64,000 nucleotides of DNA, taken from NCBI RefSeq assembly GCF_030160455.1, contig NZ_BSOJ01000010.1:41231-105230 (forward strand). Direction: 5' to 3'. Shown in pieces: positions 1 to 8,818 of this stretch. How positions within the stretch are numbered: position 1 is the stretch's first letter; each line of letters starts with the position of its first letter. A model generated the notes under the pieces. It was not told the origin of the DNA. It did not search any database and saw nothing but the letters and a program-made list of their open reading frames with translations. Position numbers and translations under genes: made by a program. This DNA is from Limnobacter litoralis (GTDB taxonomy: Bacteria; Pseudomonadota; Gammaproteobacteria; Burkholderiales; Burkholderiaceae_B).

Positions 1-1760
1 GGCAAGCCCAACTGCAACACTGGATTATTCAGTCCATGGGCGCGCAACAGTTCGCTGACAGCAGAACCCGCACCGCCCATGATACAGCCCTCCTCCAGAG
101 TCACAAAGCCATAACGCTGCTCTGCAAATTGAAGAATCAGGGCTTCATCCAGCGGCTTTACCCATCGCATGTCAACCACAGTGACCCCCAATTCTCGAGC
201 TGCGTCGAGCGATGGAGTCAACATGGAGCCAAATGCGAGCATTACAAGGGGCTTGGCGTCATTGTCAGGCACAAACCTGACAAGGGCCTTGCCAAGTTCC
301 AGGCCGTCCAGGGATTCGTCGCAGACAACACCCGGGCCAACCCCACGGGGATAGCGCACAGCGGCACAGCCTGGATATTTGTAGGCGGAAGACAACAACT
401 TTCGGCACTCGTCTTCGCTGGACGGTGTGGCAATGACCATATTTGGGATACAGCGCAAATAGGCAATGTCGTAATTGCCAGCGTGAGTGGCTCCATCGGC
501 CCCCACCAGCCCCGCCCTATCCAGCGCGAAGGTGACATCCAGGTTTTGCAGGGCCACATCGTGAATGAGCTGATCATACGCGCGCTGAAGGAAGGTGGAA
601 TAAATGGCAACCACCGGCTTCAGCCCTTCACAGGCAATGCCAGCCGCAAATGTAACCGCATGCTGTTCAGCAATGCCCACATCAAAGTATCGAGAGGGAA
701 ACCGTCGCTCAAATTCCACCATGCCGGAGCCTTCCCGCATGGCAGGGGTAATACCGATGAGCCTGCGATCAGCCTGAGCCATGTCGCACAGCCAGCGACC
801 GAAAACCTGGGTGTAGGTAGGCGGTTTGGGCCCTGTTGACTTCTGAATGCCTACAGTCGGATCAAATTTGCCAGGTCCGTGATACAGCACCGGGTCTTGC
901 TCGGCCAATTTGTAGCCCGCCCCTTTTTTGGTGATGACGTGCAAGAAGATAGGGCCGTGCAATGCCCGCAAATTCTGCAAAGTCGGAATGAGCGCGTCAA
1001 GGTCGTGTCCGTCAATTGGGCCGTAATAATTGAACCCGAACTCCTCGAACAGCGTTGCCGGGGTCATCATGCCCTTCACGTGCTCTTCCAGCCGGTGTGC
1101 CAGTTCGTACAAAGGTGGAGCAACCCCCAAAATACCTTTGCCGACCTCTTTGGCCGTGTTCATCATCCGACCCGACATCAGCTTGGCCAGGTACTTGTTC
1201 AGGGCACCCACTGGCGGCGAGATGGACATGTCGTTGTCATTCAAAATGACGAGCAAATCCACGTCGGGCGTAACGCCTGCGTTGTTCATGGCTTCAAAGG
1301 CCATACCCGCAGTCATGGCACCATCGCCGATGACAGCGATGTGCTTGCGCTTCACACCCAAATTTCGGGATGCAACAGCCATGCCCAAAGCAGCTGAAAT
1401 GGAGGTGCTGGAGTGGGCTGTTCCGAACGCGTCGTACTCGGACTCGCTGCGCTTGGGAAAGCCGGACAATCCACCCGCCTGTCTCAGTGTCGGCATCAAA
1501 TCACGACGACCCGTCAAAATTTTGTGGGGATAGGTTTGGTGACCCACGTCCCAGACGATGCGGTCATTGGGCGTGTTGAACACATAGTGAAGCGCCACTG
1601 TCAGTTCGACAGTGCCCAGATTGGAGGACAGGTGTCCGCCCGTTCGAGACACCTGCTCGACGATGTAATTGCGCAGTTCATCGGCCAGCGCGGGCAACTG
1701 ACCCGGGCTGAGGCGGCGTAAATCGGCAGGACTGTCTATTTTCTTGAGTAAATCGCTCAT
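1..1760 (-). CDS. dxs: 1-deoxy-D-xylulose-5-phosphate synthase, 3' end cut by window edge
   Basis: Condenses pyruvate and glyceraldehyde 3-phosphate with thiamine diphosphate to make DXP, the first step of the MEP isoprenoid pathway and a precursor for thiamine and pyridoxal. About 586 residues are visible; the family is about 620 long, so only the last few dozen are missing. The N-terminal TPP domain carries the GDGAMTAG motif near residue 144 followed by the conserved asparagines. The transketolase-type pyrimidine domain has AEQHAV with the catalytic Glu near residue 365, and the C-terminal transketolase domain follows. The ATG start overlaps the ispA stop by four bases (ATGA), so translation is probably coupled. 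The frame stays open to base 1. Confidence 0.97.
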   Translation of the reverse strand, partial: MSDLLKKIDSPADLRRLSPGQLPALADELRNYIVEQVSRTGGHLSSNLGTVELTVALHYVFNTPNDRIVWDVGHQTYPHKILTGRRDLMPTLRQAGGLSGFPKRSESEYDAFGTAHSSTSISAALGMAVASRNLGVKRKHIAVIGDGAMTAGMAFEAMNNAGVTPDVDLLVILNDNDMSISPPVGALNKYLAKLMSGRMMNTAKEVGKGILGVAPPLYELAHRLEEHVKGMMTPATLFEEFGFNYYGPIDGHDLDALIPTLQNLRALHGPIFLHVITKKGAGYKLAEQDPVLYHGPGKFDPTVGIQKSTGPKPPTYTQVFGRWLCDMAQADRRLIGITPAMREGSGMVEFERRFPSRYFDVGIAEQHAVTFAAGIACEGLKPVVAIYSTFLQRAYDQLIHDVALQNLDVTFALDRAGLVGADGATHAGNYDIAYLRCIPNMVIATPSSEDECRKLLSSAYKYPGCAAVRYPRGVGPGVVCDESLDGLELGKALVRFVPDNDAKPLVMLAFGSMLTPSLDAARELGVTVVDMRWVKPLDEALILQFAEQRYGFVTLEEGCIMGGAGSAVSELLRAHGLNNPVLQLGL

Positions 1761-2656
1761 GATTTTCTGTCTGTAATCAGGTCTACCAGAATGGCCATCG
1801 GGTGACGTTCATCTACACCGCAACGCTCACAGGCTTTCAGCGCGGTGCTTCTCAGATTGGCCAACAATTGCTTGGCCTCTGACAAGCCCATCAAACTGAC
1901 CATGGTCGGTTTGTTGGACAAGGCGTCTTTGCCAGAAGTTTTACCCAATTGTTCACTGGTGGACTCTACGTCCAATATGTCGTCAATTACCTGATATGCC
2001 AAGCCCAAAGTCTTGGCATAGTCCTCTAATCCTGATTGCATCTGGCTGGAAAGTCCAGATCGACTGGCAGAGGCCATGCGCACAGCAGCGAGAATGAGGT
2101 CACCCGTTTTACGGGCGTGCATGTGCTTCAACTGATCAAGGGTCATGGGACGGCCAACGTGAGTCAGGTCGATCGCCTGCCCGTTGGCCATTCCTTGCGC
2201 GCCTGCGGCTGCAGCCAGAATGGCGGCCTGCTGAAGTCGAATCGAATCTGCCAGCAAAGAGGATTCCAATACCCACTGAAATGCGGTGGTTTGCAAAGCG
2301 TCTCCAGCTAGTAAAGCCGTGGCTTCACCGAACTTCACATGGCAAGTGGGCTTTCCACGGCGGAGCACATCGTTGTCCATGCAAGGCAGGTCGTCGTGCA
2401 CCAATGAATAAGCGTGCATGGCCTCCATCGCACTGGCGGCATCCATCAATGCAGCCGGCGCAGTACCCACGGCATCACCCACAGCGAACATCAAGCAAGC
2501 CCGAAGGCGTTTGCCACCACCCAGCAATGCATATTGCATGGCCTGATGCAGCTCAGCCGACACGCCGGTCATGCCGGAAATCTTGTCTGCCAGGTAGCGT
2601 TCAAACTCTTCACGGACTGCGTCGAGCCAGGGGCGTGTCAAAAAAGCGGGTTGCAT
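1757..2656 (-). CDS. ispA: Farnesyl diphosphate synthase (short-chain polyprenyl synthase)
   Basis: Adds isopentenyl diphosphate to DMAPP and GPP to make farnesyl diphosphate, the precursor for undecaprenyl-phosphate and the ubiquinone side chain. The protein is 299 residues, normal for bacterial IspA. The first aspartate-rich motif DDLPCMDND is at 88-96 and the second, DDILD, at 225-229; GGGKRLRA at 47-54 binds the diphosphate. It sits between xseB (one base upstream) and dxs (4-base overlap), the conserved proteobacterial xseB-ispA-dxs operon, so all three are probably one transcript. Confidence 0.97.
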   Translation of the reverse strand: MQPAFLTRPWLDAVREEFERYLADKISGMTGVSAELHQAMQYALLGGGKRLRACLMFAVGDAVGTAPAALMDAASAMEAMHAYSLVHDDLPCMDNDVLRRGKPTCHVKFGEATALLAGDALQTTAFQWVLESSLLADSIRLQQAAILAAAAGAQGMANGQAIDLTHVGRPMTLDQLKHMHARKTGDLILAAVRMASASRSGLSSQMQSGLEDYAKTLGLAYQVIDDILDVESTSEQLGKTSGKDALSNKPTMVSLMGLSEAKQLLANLRSTALKACERCGVDERHPMAILVDLITDRKS

Positions 2657-2657
2657 T

Positions 2658-2915
2658 TCAACCCCGATCCGAGCTTGGTTCGTCGCCCAGCTCAGCGTCG
2701 ATTTTTGCCACCTCGTCGCGAATCACGGAAAGTCTGCCCTTGCAGTACTTGACCAAGGCTGCACCGCGTTTGTAATCAGCGAGCAATTGGTCCAACCCTA
2801 CACCGGGTGCATCCATTTTGTCGACCAGGGCTTCCAGTTCGGTCAGGGCCTGTTCGAAAGAGGCGGGCTGGGACATTTCCTGAGCGTCATTCGCTGAGTG
2901 GGATGTGTCAGTCAT
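2658..2915 (-). CDS. xseB: Exodeoxyribonuclease VII small subunit
   Basis: Small subunit of exonuclease VII, which degrades single-stranded DNA from both ends together with XseA (not in this window). The protein is 85 residues. The conserved core runs from SFEQALTELEALVDKMD through the second helix, LLADYKRGAALVKYCKGRL, which is the XseB signature helical hairpin. The N-terminal 20 residues are polar and variable. It is the first gene of the xseB-ispA-dxs operon and diverges from the Rieske gene at 3093. Confidence 0.95.
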   Translation of the reverse strand: MTDTSHSANDAQEMSQPASFEQALTELEALVDKMDAPGVGLDQLLADYKRGAALVKYCKGRLSVIRDEVAKIDAELGDEPSSDRG

Positions 2916-2982
2916 TGCAACCGTTACCGTTGAAGGAAAAGTCTTCTATTTTACTGCGAGAATGCCGAAAGTCGAAAAGTCT

Positions 2983-3012
2983 TTGTCTTGAATGATGCAG
3001 TAAGGTTACAAT
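2983..3012 (+). promoter_or_regulatory. Candidate sigma-70 promoter for the Rieske oxygenase gene
   Basis: TTGTCT (2983-2988) and TACAAT (3007-3012) are separated by 18 bases. Transcription would start near 3020, giving a leader of about 70 bases before the ATG at 3093. The position in the divergent gap with xseB fits; the boxes were matched by eye only. Confidence 0.45.
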
Positions 3013-3092
3013 CCCGTTTCGCCTTTGTGTTCAACCATTTATTTCTGCACCAGTGCCTAAAAGGGGCGCTGTGGGAGGAGGTCCCCGGGATC

Positions 3093-4193
3093 ATGTCCGA
3101 TTTGAGCGATTTGTCCAAGTTGTCGCAGTCGAATGCACAACCCCATGTTTCGACATACTTTGATGAAATTGTCCTGAAAAAGGAAACACAACAGCTCTAC
3201 AGAGACGGTCCGGGTTATGTGGGTCACACCCATTGGGTGCCTGAGGAAGGCGACTGGAGGTCACTTCCGTGGGAAAACGATGGTCGCCTGCTGGTCAACA
3301 ACAAAGGCCATGTAGAACTGCTTTCCAATGTCTGCAGACACCGGCAGGCGGTCATGCTGAAAGGCCACGGTAACTCTCAGAATATTGTCTGCCCGCTGCA
3401 CCGCTGGACCTATGACCTGCATGGCGAATTGTTGGGTGCGCCTCACTTCGACAGTCAGCCTTGCGCCAAGCTGCACAACTACCCACTGCAAAACTGGCGT
3501 GGCTTGTTGTTCAATTCCCAGCGAAACATCCTGAAAGACCTGGAAGGGGTTCCTTTTCTCGACGAACTGGATTTCTCCAGCTTTCAGCTCGATTCAGTCA
3601 AGATCAACACCCTGCCCTACAACTGGAAGACCTTCATTGAGGTTTATCTGGAGGATTACCACGTAGAACCATTTCACCCTGGCCTTGGACAGTTCGTCAG
3701 TTGTTCTGACCTGACCTGGCACTTTGGCAAGAACTGGAGCGTGCAATCCGTCGGGTTGAATGCCGGACTACGCCGCCCTGGTACACCGGTGTACCGGCAG
3801 TGGCATGACGAGGTCATGAAATTCAGCAATGGGGTTGAGCCCAAGTTTGGGGCAATCTGGTTTTGCATGTACCCCAACATCATGGTGGAATGGTATCCGC
3901 ACGTTCTTGTGGTTTCCACACTTCACCCCAAAGGCCCCCAGGAAACCCTGAACGTGGTCGAGTTTTACTATCCCGAGGAAATCCGCCTGTTTGAGCGCGG
4001 CTTTGTGGATGCTGAACAGGCTGCCTACATGGAAACAGCGGTCGAAGACGATGAGATCGCGATTCGCATGGACGAAGGCCGAAAAGTGTTGATGCAGCGT
4101 GGAGAACACGATGCAGGACCTTATCAATCACCCATGGAAGATGGCATGCAGCATTTTCATGAGTGGTACGCCCGGGAAATGCGCCTCAAATAA
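3093..4193 (+). CDS. Rieske [2Fe-2S] non-heme iron oxygenase, alpha-subunit type
   Basis: Predicted oxygenase of the ring-hydroxylating family, 366 residues. The Rieske cluster ligands are Cys81, His83, Cys100 and His103 (CRH, 16 residues, CPLH). The catalytic domain shows the mononuclear iron site EDYHVEPFHPG, with Asp188, His190 and His195 in the bridging-Asp/two-His arrangement. The start is the ATG preceded by GGGAGGAGG at 3073-3081; an upstream in-frame start exists but has no ribosome site. No beta subunit, ferredoxin or reductase is adjacent, so the electron donor must come from elsewhere. The substrate cannot be told from sequence: aromatic acids, choline- or carnitine-like amines and others are all used by this fold. 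Confidence 0.88.
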   Translation: MSDLSDLSKLSQSNAQPHVSTYFDEIVLKKETQQLYRDGPGYVGHTHWVPEEGDWRSLPWENDGRLLVNNKGHVELLSNVCRHRQAVMLKGHGNSQNIVCPLHRWTYDLHGELLGAPHFDSQPCAKLHNYPLQNWRGLLFNSQRNILKDLEGVPFLDELDFSSFQLDSVKINTLPYNWKTFIEVYLEDYHVEPFHPGLGQFVSCSDLTWHFGKNWSVQSVGLNAGLRRPGTPVYRQWHDEVMKFSNGVEPKFGAIWFCMYPNIMVEWYPHVLVVSTLHPKGPQETLNVVEFYYPEEIRLFERGFVDAEQAAYMETAVEDDEIAIRMDEGRKVLMQRGEHDAGPYQSPMEDGMQHFHEWYAREMRLK

Positions 4194-4212
4194 GCGGTGC
4201 TTGGTTGCCAGG

Positions 4213-5034
4213 TCAGTGATGGTGCAGCACGCTGGCCAGGTAGGCAATCACAATCACACCCAAGGAGATGAACAGCAATTGTTGCCACCCTTCACGCAGG
4301 GTGGCCTTTTTTTGCATTTGTGGAATCAGATCGGCCACAGCCACATACAGAAAGCTGGCCGATGCCAGCACCAGTGCAATGGGAAGCGCGTTGACAGATT
4401 GACTGAGCACGGTGTAACCCAACAAGGCACCAGTCACCGCAGCCACTCCGGAAATGCTCATCAAGCGCAGCGCCTTGCCTCGTGCGATGCCCGCATTGTG
4501 CAGAACCAAAAAGTCACCGGTCTGCTGAGGTACTTCATGCAGTGCGATGGACAGCGTCGTTAAAAACCCCAACTTCAAATCCACCAAAAATGCACTGGCG
4601 ATCAACATGCCATCGCCAAAATTGTGAATGGAATCGCCCACCACGATGAGCAGACCTCCGCGGCCAGCCTCATGGCGGTCAAAGCCATGTTCATGATGAT
4701 GACCGTCGTGCTCGTGGTGGTGGCTGTGGCGCAAAATGGAAAATTTTTCGAGCACGAAAAAAAACAGCAAACCGCCCAGCAGCCAGGCAAACAGGGCGTG
4801 GTGGTTCATGCCGTGATCAAGCGCCTCAGGCAGCAAATGCAGCAAAGAGGTGGCCAACAACACGCCGGTTGACAGGCTGACCATGGGTTCCAGGCTGCGC
4901 GTAATACTTCGAAAACTAAGCCAGGCGGCAGAGGTGATGGCCACCAAAGTGCCAAGGCTGGCGGCAAATAACACGATGGGAAGACTGGATTGCAAGGGGC
5001 GCCCGGATGTGCTTCGGTTCGAGAAGCCTTGCAT
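4213..5034 (-). CDS. ZIP-family divalent metal transporter
   Basis: Inner-membrane importer of Zn2+ or related divalent cations, 273 residues. There are about eight hydrophobic segments with a His-rich cytoplasmic loop at 103-121 (HSHHHEHDGHHHEH), a metal-sensing or sequestering feature of many ZIP proteins. The transport motifs are HNFGDG (137-142, helix IV) and HEVPQQTGD (166-174, helix V); the family more often has HEIPE at the second site. It lies 12 bases downstream of the MmyB-type regulator gene on the same strand, so the two are probably co-transcribed. The metal is inferred, not shown. Confidence 0.9.
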   Translation of the reverse strand: MQGFSNRSTSGRPLQSSLPIVLFAASLGTLVAITSAAWLSFRSITRSLEPMVSLSTGVLLATSLLHLLPEALDHGMNHHALFAWLLGGLLFFFVLEKFSILRHSHHHEHDGHHHEHGFDRHEAGRGGLLIVVGDSIHNFGDGMLIASAFLVDLKLGFLTTLSIALHEVPQQTGDFLVLHNAGIARGKALRLMSISGVAAVTGALLGYTVLSQSVNALPIALVLASASFLYVAVADLIPQMQKKATLREGWQQLLFISLGVIVIAYLASVLHHH

Positions 5035-5046
5035 TTTACCCGCAAA

Positions 5047-5862
5047 TCAGGGTGTCAACGCGCTATCCATCAACATCACGACCTTCAAAGAAGGATCCAT
5101 GGCCGTTCGCAATGTGACCTGCTCACAATGCACCAGCCCCTTGACGGGGTGGTTGAAGCTGCGGGCACCTCCAGTGCGGTCAGCCACTTGCTGACGTTTC
5201 CACAACGTGGCGAATTCAGCACTTTGCTGAGACAAACGATGAACAAACGCCTCACCTTCCGGCTGTAATGCAATCGCACCCAAATCAGCCCGAAATTCTG
5301 CGACCAGTCGCTCGGCACTGGCTTTCCAGTCAAACAGCAACTGCTTTGCAAGCGGATTCAAAAAAACATAGTGAATCAAATTGGGAGCCACTTTGGATCG
5401 CGAACCCTGCCCCCAATTCGAAAAGAGCTGCCTGGCTCGCTTGTTGGCGGCCCGAATGGTCCACCAGACGTCCAGCGCATAGGCTGGGCAGTTCATTTCA
5501 TCGACCACGCGCAGCAGCTTTGGCAATTGATCAAACTCGGGAGGCCTCACGTCGGGGTCAGGCCTGCCCGCCAGTTCAAACAGATAGTGGCGGTTGGCAT
5601 GGTCCAGACGCAAGGCATCGGCCAGTTGCACAAGTGCCGATGTGGAGGCGTGCACGGCCCGCCCCTGCTCAAGCCAGGTTAGCCAGGTGACACTGATGCC
5701 GCACAACGCCGCCAACTCTTCTCGACGCAGCCCCGGAGTTCTTCGGCGGTCACTGCCGGGCAAACCCAAGGCGTCTGGGCGAGTGGACTCACGCAATTGA
5801 CGAATGAAATGACCCAATTCCAAATGCTGGGTTGTTCGTTTGGGTGGCGCAGCTTGGTTCAT
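5047..5862 (-). CDS. XRE-type transcriptional regulator with MmyB-like ligand domain
   Basis: DNA-binding regulator of 271 residues. An HTH of the HTH_31 class occupies about 16-95, with the diagnostic stretch RRTPGLRREELAALCGISV and LEQGR. It is followed by the MmyB-like PAS-fold ligand domain (about 105-265), which in relatives binds fatty acids or other small ligands. It is transcribed towards the ZIP transporter and divergent from the methyltransferase gene at 5945. The 82-base gap holds paired ACCAGTATA elements that are likely its own operators. The ligand is unknown. Confidence 0.88.
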   Translation of the reverse strand: MNQAAPPKRTTQHLELGHFIRQLRESTRPDALGLPGSDRRRTPGLRREELAALCGISVTWLTWLEQGRAVHASTSALVQLADALRLDHANRHYLFELAGRPDPDVRPPEFDQLPKLLRVVDEMNCPAYALDVWWTIRAANKRARQLFSNWGQGSRSKVAPNLIHYVFLNPLAKQLLFDWKASAERLVAEFRADLGAIALQPEGEAFVHRLSQQSAEFATLWKRQQVADRTGGARSFNHPVKGLVHCEQVTLRTAMDPSLKVVMLMDSALTP

Positions 5863-5864
5863 TT

Positions 5865-5899
5865 TATACCAGTATATTTAATCATCTTGAACCAGTATA
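5865..5899. promoter_or_regulatory. Paired operator-like repeats between the MmyB-type regulator and methyltransferase genes
   Basis: ACCAGTATA occurs at 5868-5876 and again at 5891-5899 in direct orientation, 23 bases apart (about two helical turns). The first copy sits inside a perfect inverted repeat, TATAC-CA-GTATA (5865-5876). On the reverse strand each copy contains TATACTGG, a good -10 box for the regulator gene, so binding here would block or control its promoter. This is a probable autoregulatory site. Confidence 0.5.
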
Positions 5900-5944
5900 A
5901 AAGAGTTTCTAAGATGCAGATTCCCGACCAGCCAGGAGATCTAC

Positions 5945-6715
5945 ATGAAACAGTCAGAAATGCCGGAACAGCAATTCGGTGCGCGTGCACAGGCCTATCT
6001 CCAGAGCACAGTGCACTCACAAGGGAAAGATCTTGAGGAGATCAGTCATTCCGCCGGGCGGCGTAGCCCCGGGCTGCACGCACTTGACCTGGGTTGTGGC
6101 GCAGGCCACGTTGCCTTTGCGATGGCCGGAGCGGGTCTTTCAGTCAGTGCACTGGACCCCAGCGAAGGCATGCTGGAGGTGGTTAAACAGACGGCTGAAC
6201 AGCGAGGTTACGCCCGATTCTCGACCCACCTTGGACAAGCAGAAAACCTGCCCTTCGATGACGGCTCGTTTGAGTGGGTCATCAGCCGCTTTTCGGCGCA
6301 TCACTGGAACAACGTGCCCAAGGGCATGCAAGAGGCCAGTCGCGTGTTAAAGGATGGCGGTGAAATCTGGATTGTCGATGCCATGGCCGATGAAAATCCG
6401 CTGTATGACACGACACTTCAGACTGTGGAAATGTTGAGGGACCCCAGCCACGTCCGAAATTATCGACAGTCCGAGTGGACAACCATGCTGAATGCGGCGG
6501 GTTTTCAAGTTGTTGACAGCACTGCCTGGACCTTGCGGATGGAATTTGCCAGTTGGACGACACGGATGAACACCCCTGAATTGCGATGTCGAGCCATTGA
6601 ATGCGTGTGGGCCAGAAGCAGCGAAGAAGTTCGACAACATTTTGATGTGCTGGCAGATGGCTCTTTTTTGTTGCCAGTGGGCCTGATCAAGGCCATTAAG
6701 GCAGTGACGGCCTAG
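5945..6715 (+). CDS. Class I SAM-dependent methyltransferase, UbiE-like
   Basis: Soluble methyltransferase of 256 residues. Motif I is LDLGCGAGHVAFAMAGAG (about 44-61), the acidic motif II is SALDPSEGML, and the post-I region QAENLPFDDGSFEWVISRFSA fits the UbiE/Methyltransf_11 class acting on small molecules. The ATG at 5945 follows AGGAGATCTAC. It faces the MmyB-type regulator across a shared operator region, suggesting joint control. Its 3' end overlaps the LysR gene by four bases tail to tail. The substrate is not evident. Confidence 0.85.
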   Translation: MKQSEMPEQQFGARAQAYLQSTVHSQGKDLEEISHSAGRRSPGLHALDLGCGAGHVAFAMAGAGLSVSALDPSEGMLEVVKQTAEQRGYARFSTHLGQAENLPFDDGSFEWVISRFSAHHWNNVPKGMQEASRVLKDGGEIWIVDAMADENPLYDTTLQTVEMLRDPSHVRNYRQSEWTTMLNAAGFQVVDSTAWTLRMEFASWTTRMNTPELRCRAIECVWARSSEEVRQHFDVLADGSFLLPVGLIKAIKAVTA

Positions 6716-7623
6716 GCCAGGTGGGGAAGGTGCTTTTCAAGAAATTCGACACACAGCCTTAACTTGGCAGAACTGGCCAGTCTGGACGGATAAACCGCAT
6801 GAACAGGTGCTTCTTGGTAATACTCAGGAAGCACCTGCTTCAGAAACCCCGCTTTCAAGTCCGAGTGAATGTCCCACTGACTTCGCAGGGCAATGCCGTG
6901 GCCGTCCAGCGCCCATCGCCGCACAGCTTCGCCATTGTTGGACGACAAAGGGCCGGAAACCCGGACAGACACCTCGCCTTTGGGCCCCTGCAACGCCCAT
7001 CGCCCCGGGGTCTGGTCGCGCTCTCGAATGACAAGGCATTGATGTGTGGACAACTCAAGTACGTCGACGGGACAACCCTGGCGGTTCAGATAGGCCGGGC
7101 TCGCACACAGTATTCTGCGGTTTGGTCTCAATGGCCTACAGATCATGTCGTGCTGGTCGATGGCGCCCACGCGCACATCCAGATGAAACCCTTCGCCGAT
7201 CAAATCGACTTTGCGGTCCAGCAGTTCCAGCTGAATGTCCAACTCGGGGCACGTACTCGCCAGTGCAGACAGCACCGGTGCCAGCACATTGCGGCCATAG
7301 CCTGAGCTTGAGCACAAGCGAAGTTGCCCCTGCGGCACCACCTTTTCGGCCTGCACCGCATCCATCAAGTCTTGGGCTGAGTCCAAAAGCCGCTGACCCC
7401 ATTCCAGCAACAACTCGCCCTGTTCGGTGAGAGAAACTTTTCGGGTCGTGCGATGCATGAGTCGCATGCCAAGGCGACTTTCCAGGTTTTGCAAATTTTT
7501 ACTGACATAGGCAGCGGACACGCCCAATTGATCGGCTGTTGCAGAAAATGAGCGCTGCTGAGCCAGCAGGATGAACATCTCAATGTCTTGAAGACTGGGT
7601 GTTTTCTTGTTTATTAAAAACAT
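6712..7623 (-). CDS. LysR-family transcriptional regulator, DmlR-like
   Basis: LysR-type regulator of 303 residues: winged HTH at about 10-70 (SFSATADQLGVSAAYVSKNL), linker helix, then a periplasmic-binding-like effector domain from about 95. It is divergent from the dehydrogenase gene at 7719 with a 95-base AT-rich gap, the same arrangement as E. coli dmlR/dmlA. By that analogy it would activate the dehydrogenase gene in response to a hydroxy-dicarboxylic acid such as D-malate or tartrate. The effector is inferred from context only. Confidence 0.9.
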   Translation of the reverse strand: MFLINKKTPSLQDIEMFILLAQQRSFSATADQLGVSAAYVSKNLQNLESRLGMRLMHRTTRKVSLTEQGELLLEWGQRLLDSAQDLMDAVQAEKVVPQGQLRLCSSSGYGRNVLAPVLSALASTCPELDIQLELLDRKVDLIGEGFHLDVRVGAIDQHDMICRPLRPNRRILCASPAYLNRQGCPVDVLELSTHQCLVIRERDQTPGRWALQGPKGEVSVRVSGPLSSNNGEAVRRWALDGHGIALRSQWDIHSDLKAGFLKQVLPEYYQEAPVHAVYPSRLASSAKLRLCVEFLEKHLPHLA

Positions 7624-7631
7624 TTTTGTTG

Positions 7632-7684
7632 ATAAACAATCAATATTTTGATCATTTATAAATTGAATTGTTTATAAATATAAT
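7632..7684. promoter_or_regulatory. LysR/dehydrogenase divergent control region
   Basis: This AT-rich gap holds a perfect 9-bp inverted repeat, ATAAACAAT (7632-7640) and ATTGTTTAT (7667-7675), plus two copies of TTTATAAA (7655-7662 and 7671-7678) 16 bases apart. A TATAAT box at 7679-7684 suits the + strand gene and has no good -35 box, as expected for a LysR-activated promoter. Confidence 0.45.
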
Positions 7685-7718
7685 CGAAACTTCAATCACA
7701 CACCAAGCAAAAACCCAC

Positions 7719-8795
7719 ATGAGCACAAAACGAATTGCAGTATTGCCGGGCGACGGCATTGGACAAGAGGTCATGCCCGAGGGCTTGCGCGTGCTGGAAA
7801 AAGCCGCCAGCAAATTCAACCTGGACCTGGAGTTCACACACTTCGACTGGGCCCACTGCGACTATTACCTGAAACACGGCAAGATGATGCCCGACGACTG
7901 GTTTGATCAGCTCCAGTCGTTTGACGCCATTTATTTCGGAGCTGCAGGCTGGCCAGACAAAGTGCCGGATCACATTTCACTGTGGGGATCTCTGCTGAAA
8001 TTCAGGCGTGAATTCGACCAATATGTAAACCTGCGACCGGTTCGCCTGATGCCCGGAATACCCTGCCCGCTTGCCAACAAAAAGGTGGGGGACATTGACT
8101 TCTACGTGGTTCGCGAGAACACGGAAGGCGAATATTCCTCTGTGGGCGGAATCATGTACGAAGGCACTGAACGGGAGATGGTGTTCCAGGAATCGATCTT
8201 TTCTCGCAAAGGCACCGACCGGATACTGAAATATGCGTTTGAACTGGCTCAATCGCGGCCCAAAAAGCATCTGACATCGGCCACCAAGTCCAACGGCATC
8301 TCGATCAGCATGCCGTGGTGGGACAAGCGGGTTGAAGAGCTGGCCAAAGCGTATCCGGACGTGCAATGGGACAAATATCACATCGACATCTTGACGGCGC
8401 GTTTTGTGCTGAGCCCAGAGCGTTTTGATGTGGTGGTTGCCTCAAATCTGTTCGGCGATATTTTGTCGGATTTGGGACCCGCCTGCACCGGGACCATCGG
8501 CATCGCCCCCTCGGCCAACCTGAACCCGGACGGCCAGTTTCCCTCGCTGTTTGAGCCTGTGCATGGTTCCGCACCCGACATCTACGGCAAGGGCATTGCA
8601 AACCCGGTGGCCATGATCTGGTCTGGCGCGATGATGCTGGACTTTTTGGGCAAAGGCGACGGCCGCTTTCGAGAGGCGCATGACGCCATCTTGAGGGCCA
8701 TTGAAGCAGTGCTGGTCGACGGTCCAAGAACACCCGACATGGGCGGCCAATCCACAACCATCGACCTGGGGTGTGCAATCGCGGATTGCCTGTAA
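7719..8795 (+). CDS. Tartrate / D-malate dehydrogenase (NAD-dependent, decarboxylating)
   Basis: Member of the isocitrate/isopropylmalate dehydrogenase family, 358 residues, oxidising tartrate or D-malate with NAD+ and Mn2+/Mg2+. The N-terminus reads RIAVLPGDGIGQEVMPEG. The substrate-phosphate loop region is replaced by the form seen in tartrate dehydrogenases, NTEGEYSSVGG is present, and the metal and NAD-binding C-terminal motif reads GSAPDIYGKGIANP. The ATG at 7719 (MSTKRIAV) is preferred because the first beta strand begins just after it. Divergent from the LysR gene. TtuC, DmlA and YeaU-type enzymes cannot be separated by eye. Confidence 0.88.
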   Translation: MSTKRIAVLPGDGIGQEVMPEGLRVLEKAASKFNLDLEFTHFDWAHCDYYLKHGKMMPDDWFDQLQSFDAIYFGAAGWPDKVPDHISLWGSLLKFRREFDQYVNLRPVRLMPGIPCPLANKKVGDIDFYVVRENTEGEYSSVGGIMYEGTEREMVFQESIFSRKGTDRILKYAFELAQSRPKKHLTSATKSNGISISMPWWDKRVEELAKAYPDVQWDKYHIDILTARFVLSPERFDVVVASNLFGDILSDLGPACTGTIGIAPSANLNPDGQFPSLFEPVHGSAPDIYGKGIANPVAMIWSGAMMLDFLGKGDGRFREAHDAILRAIEAVLVDGPRTPDMGGQSTTIDLGCAIADCL

Positions 8796-8818
8796 TACAA
8801 CAAGCCCATTGGCTTTGC

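Noticed and set aside
36..839. 267-residue + strand frame
   Set aside because: Antisense of dxs; the reverse frame is continuous from 1760 to base 1 and carries the TPP motifs.
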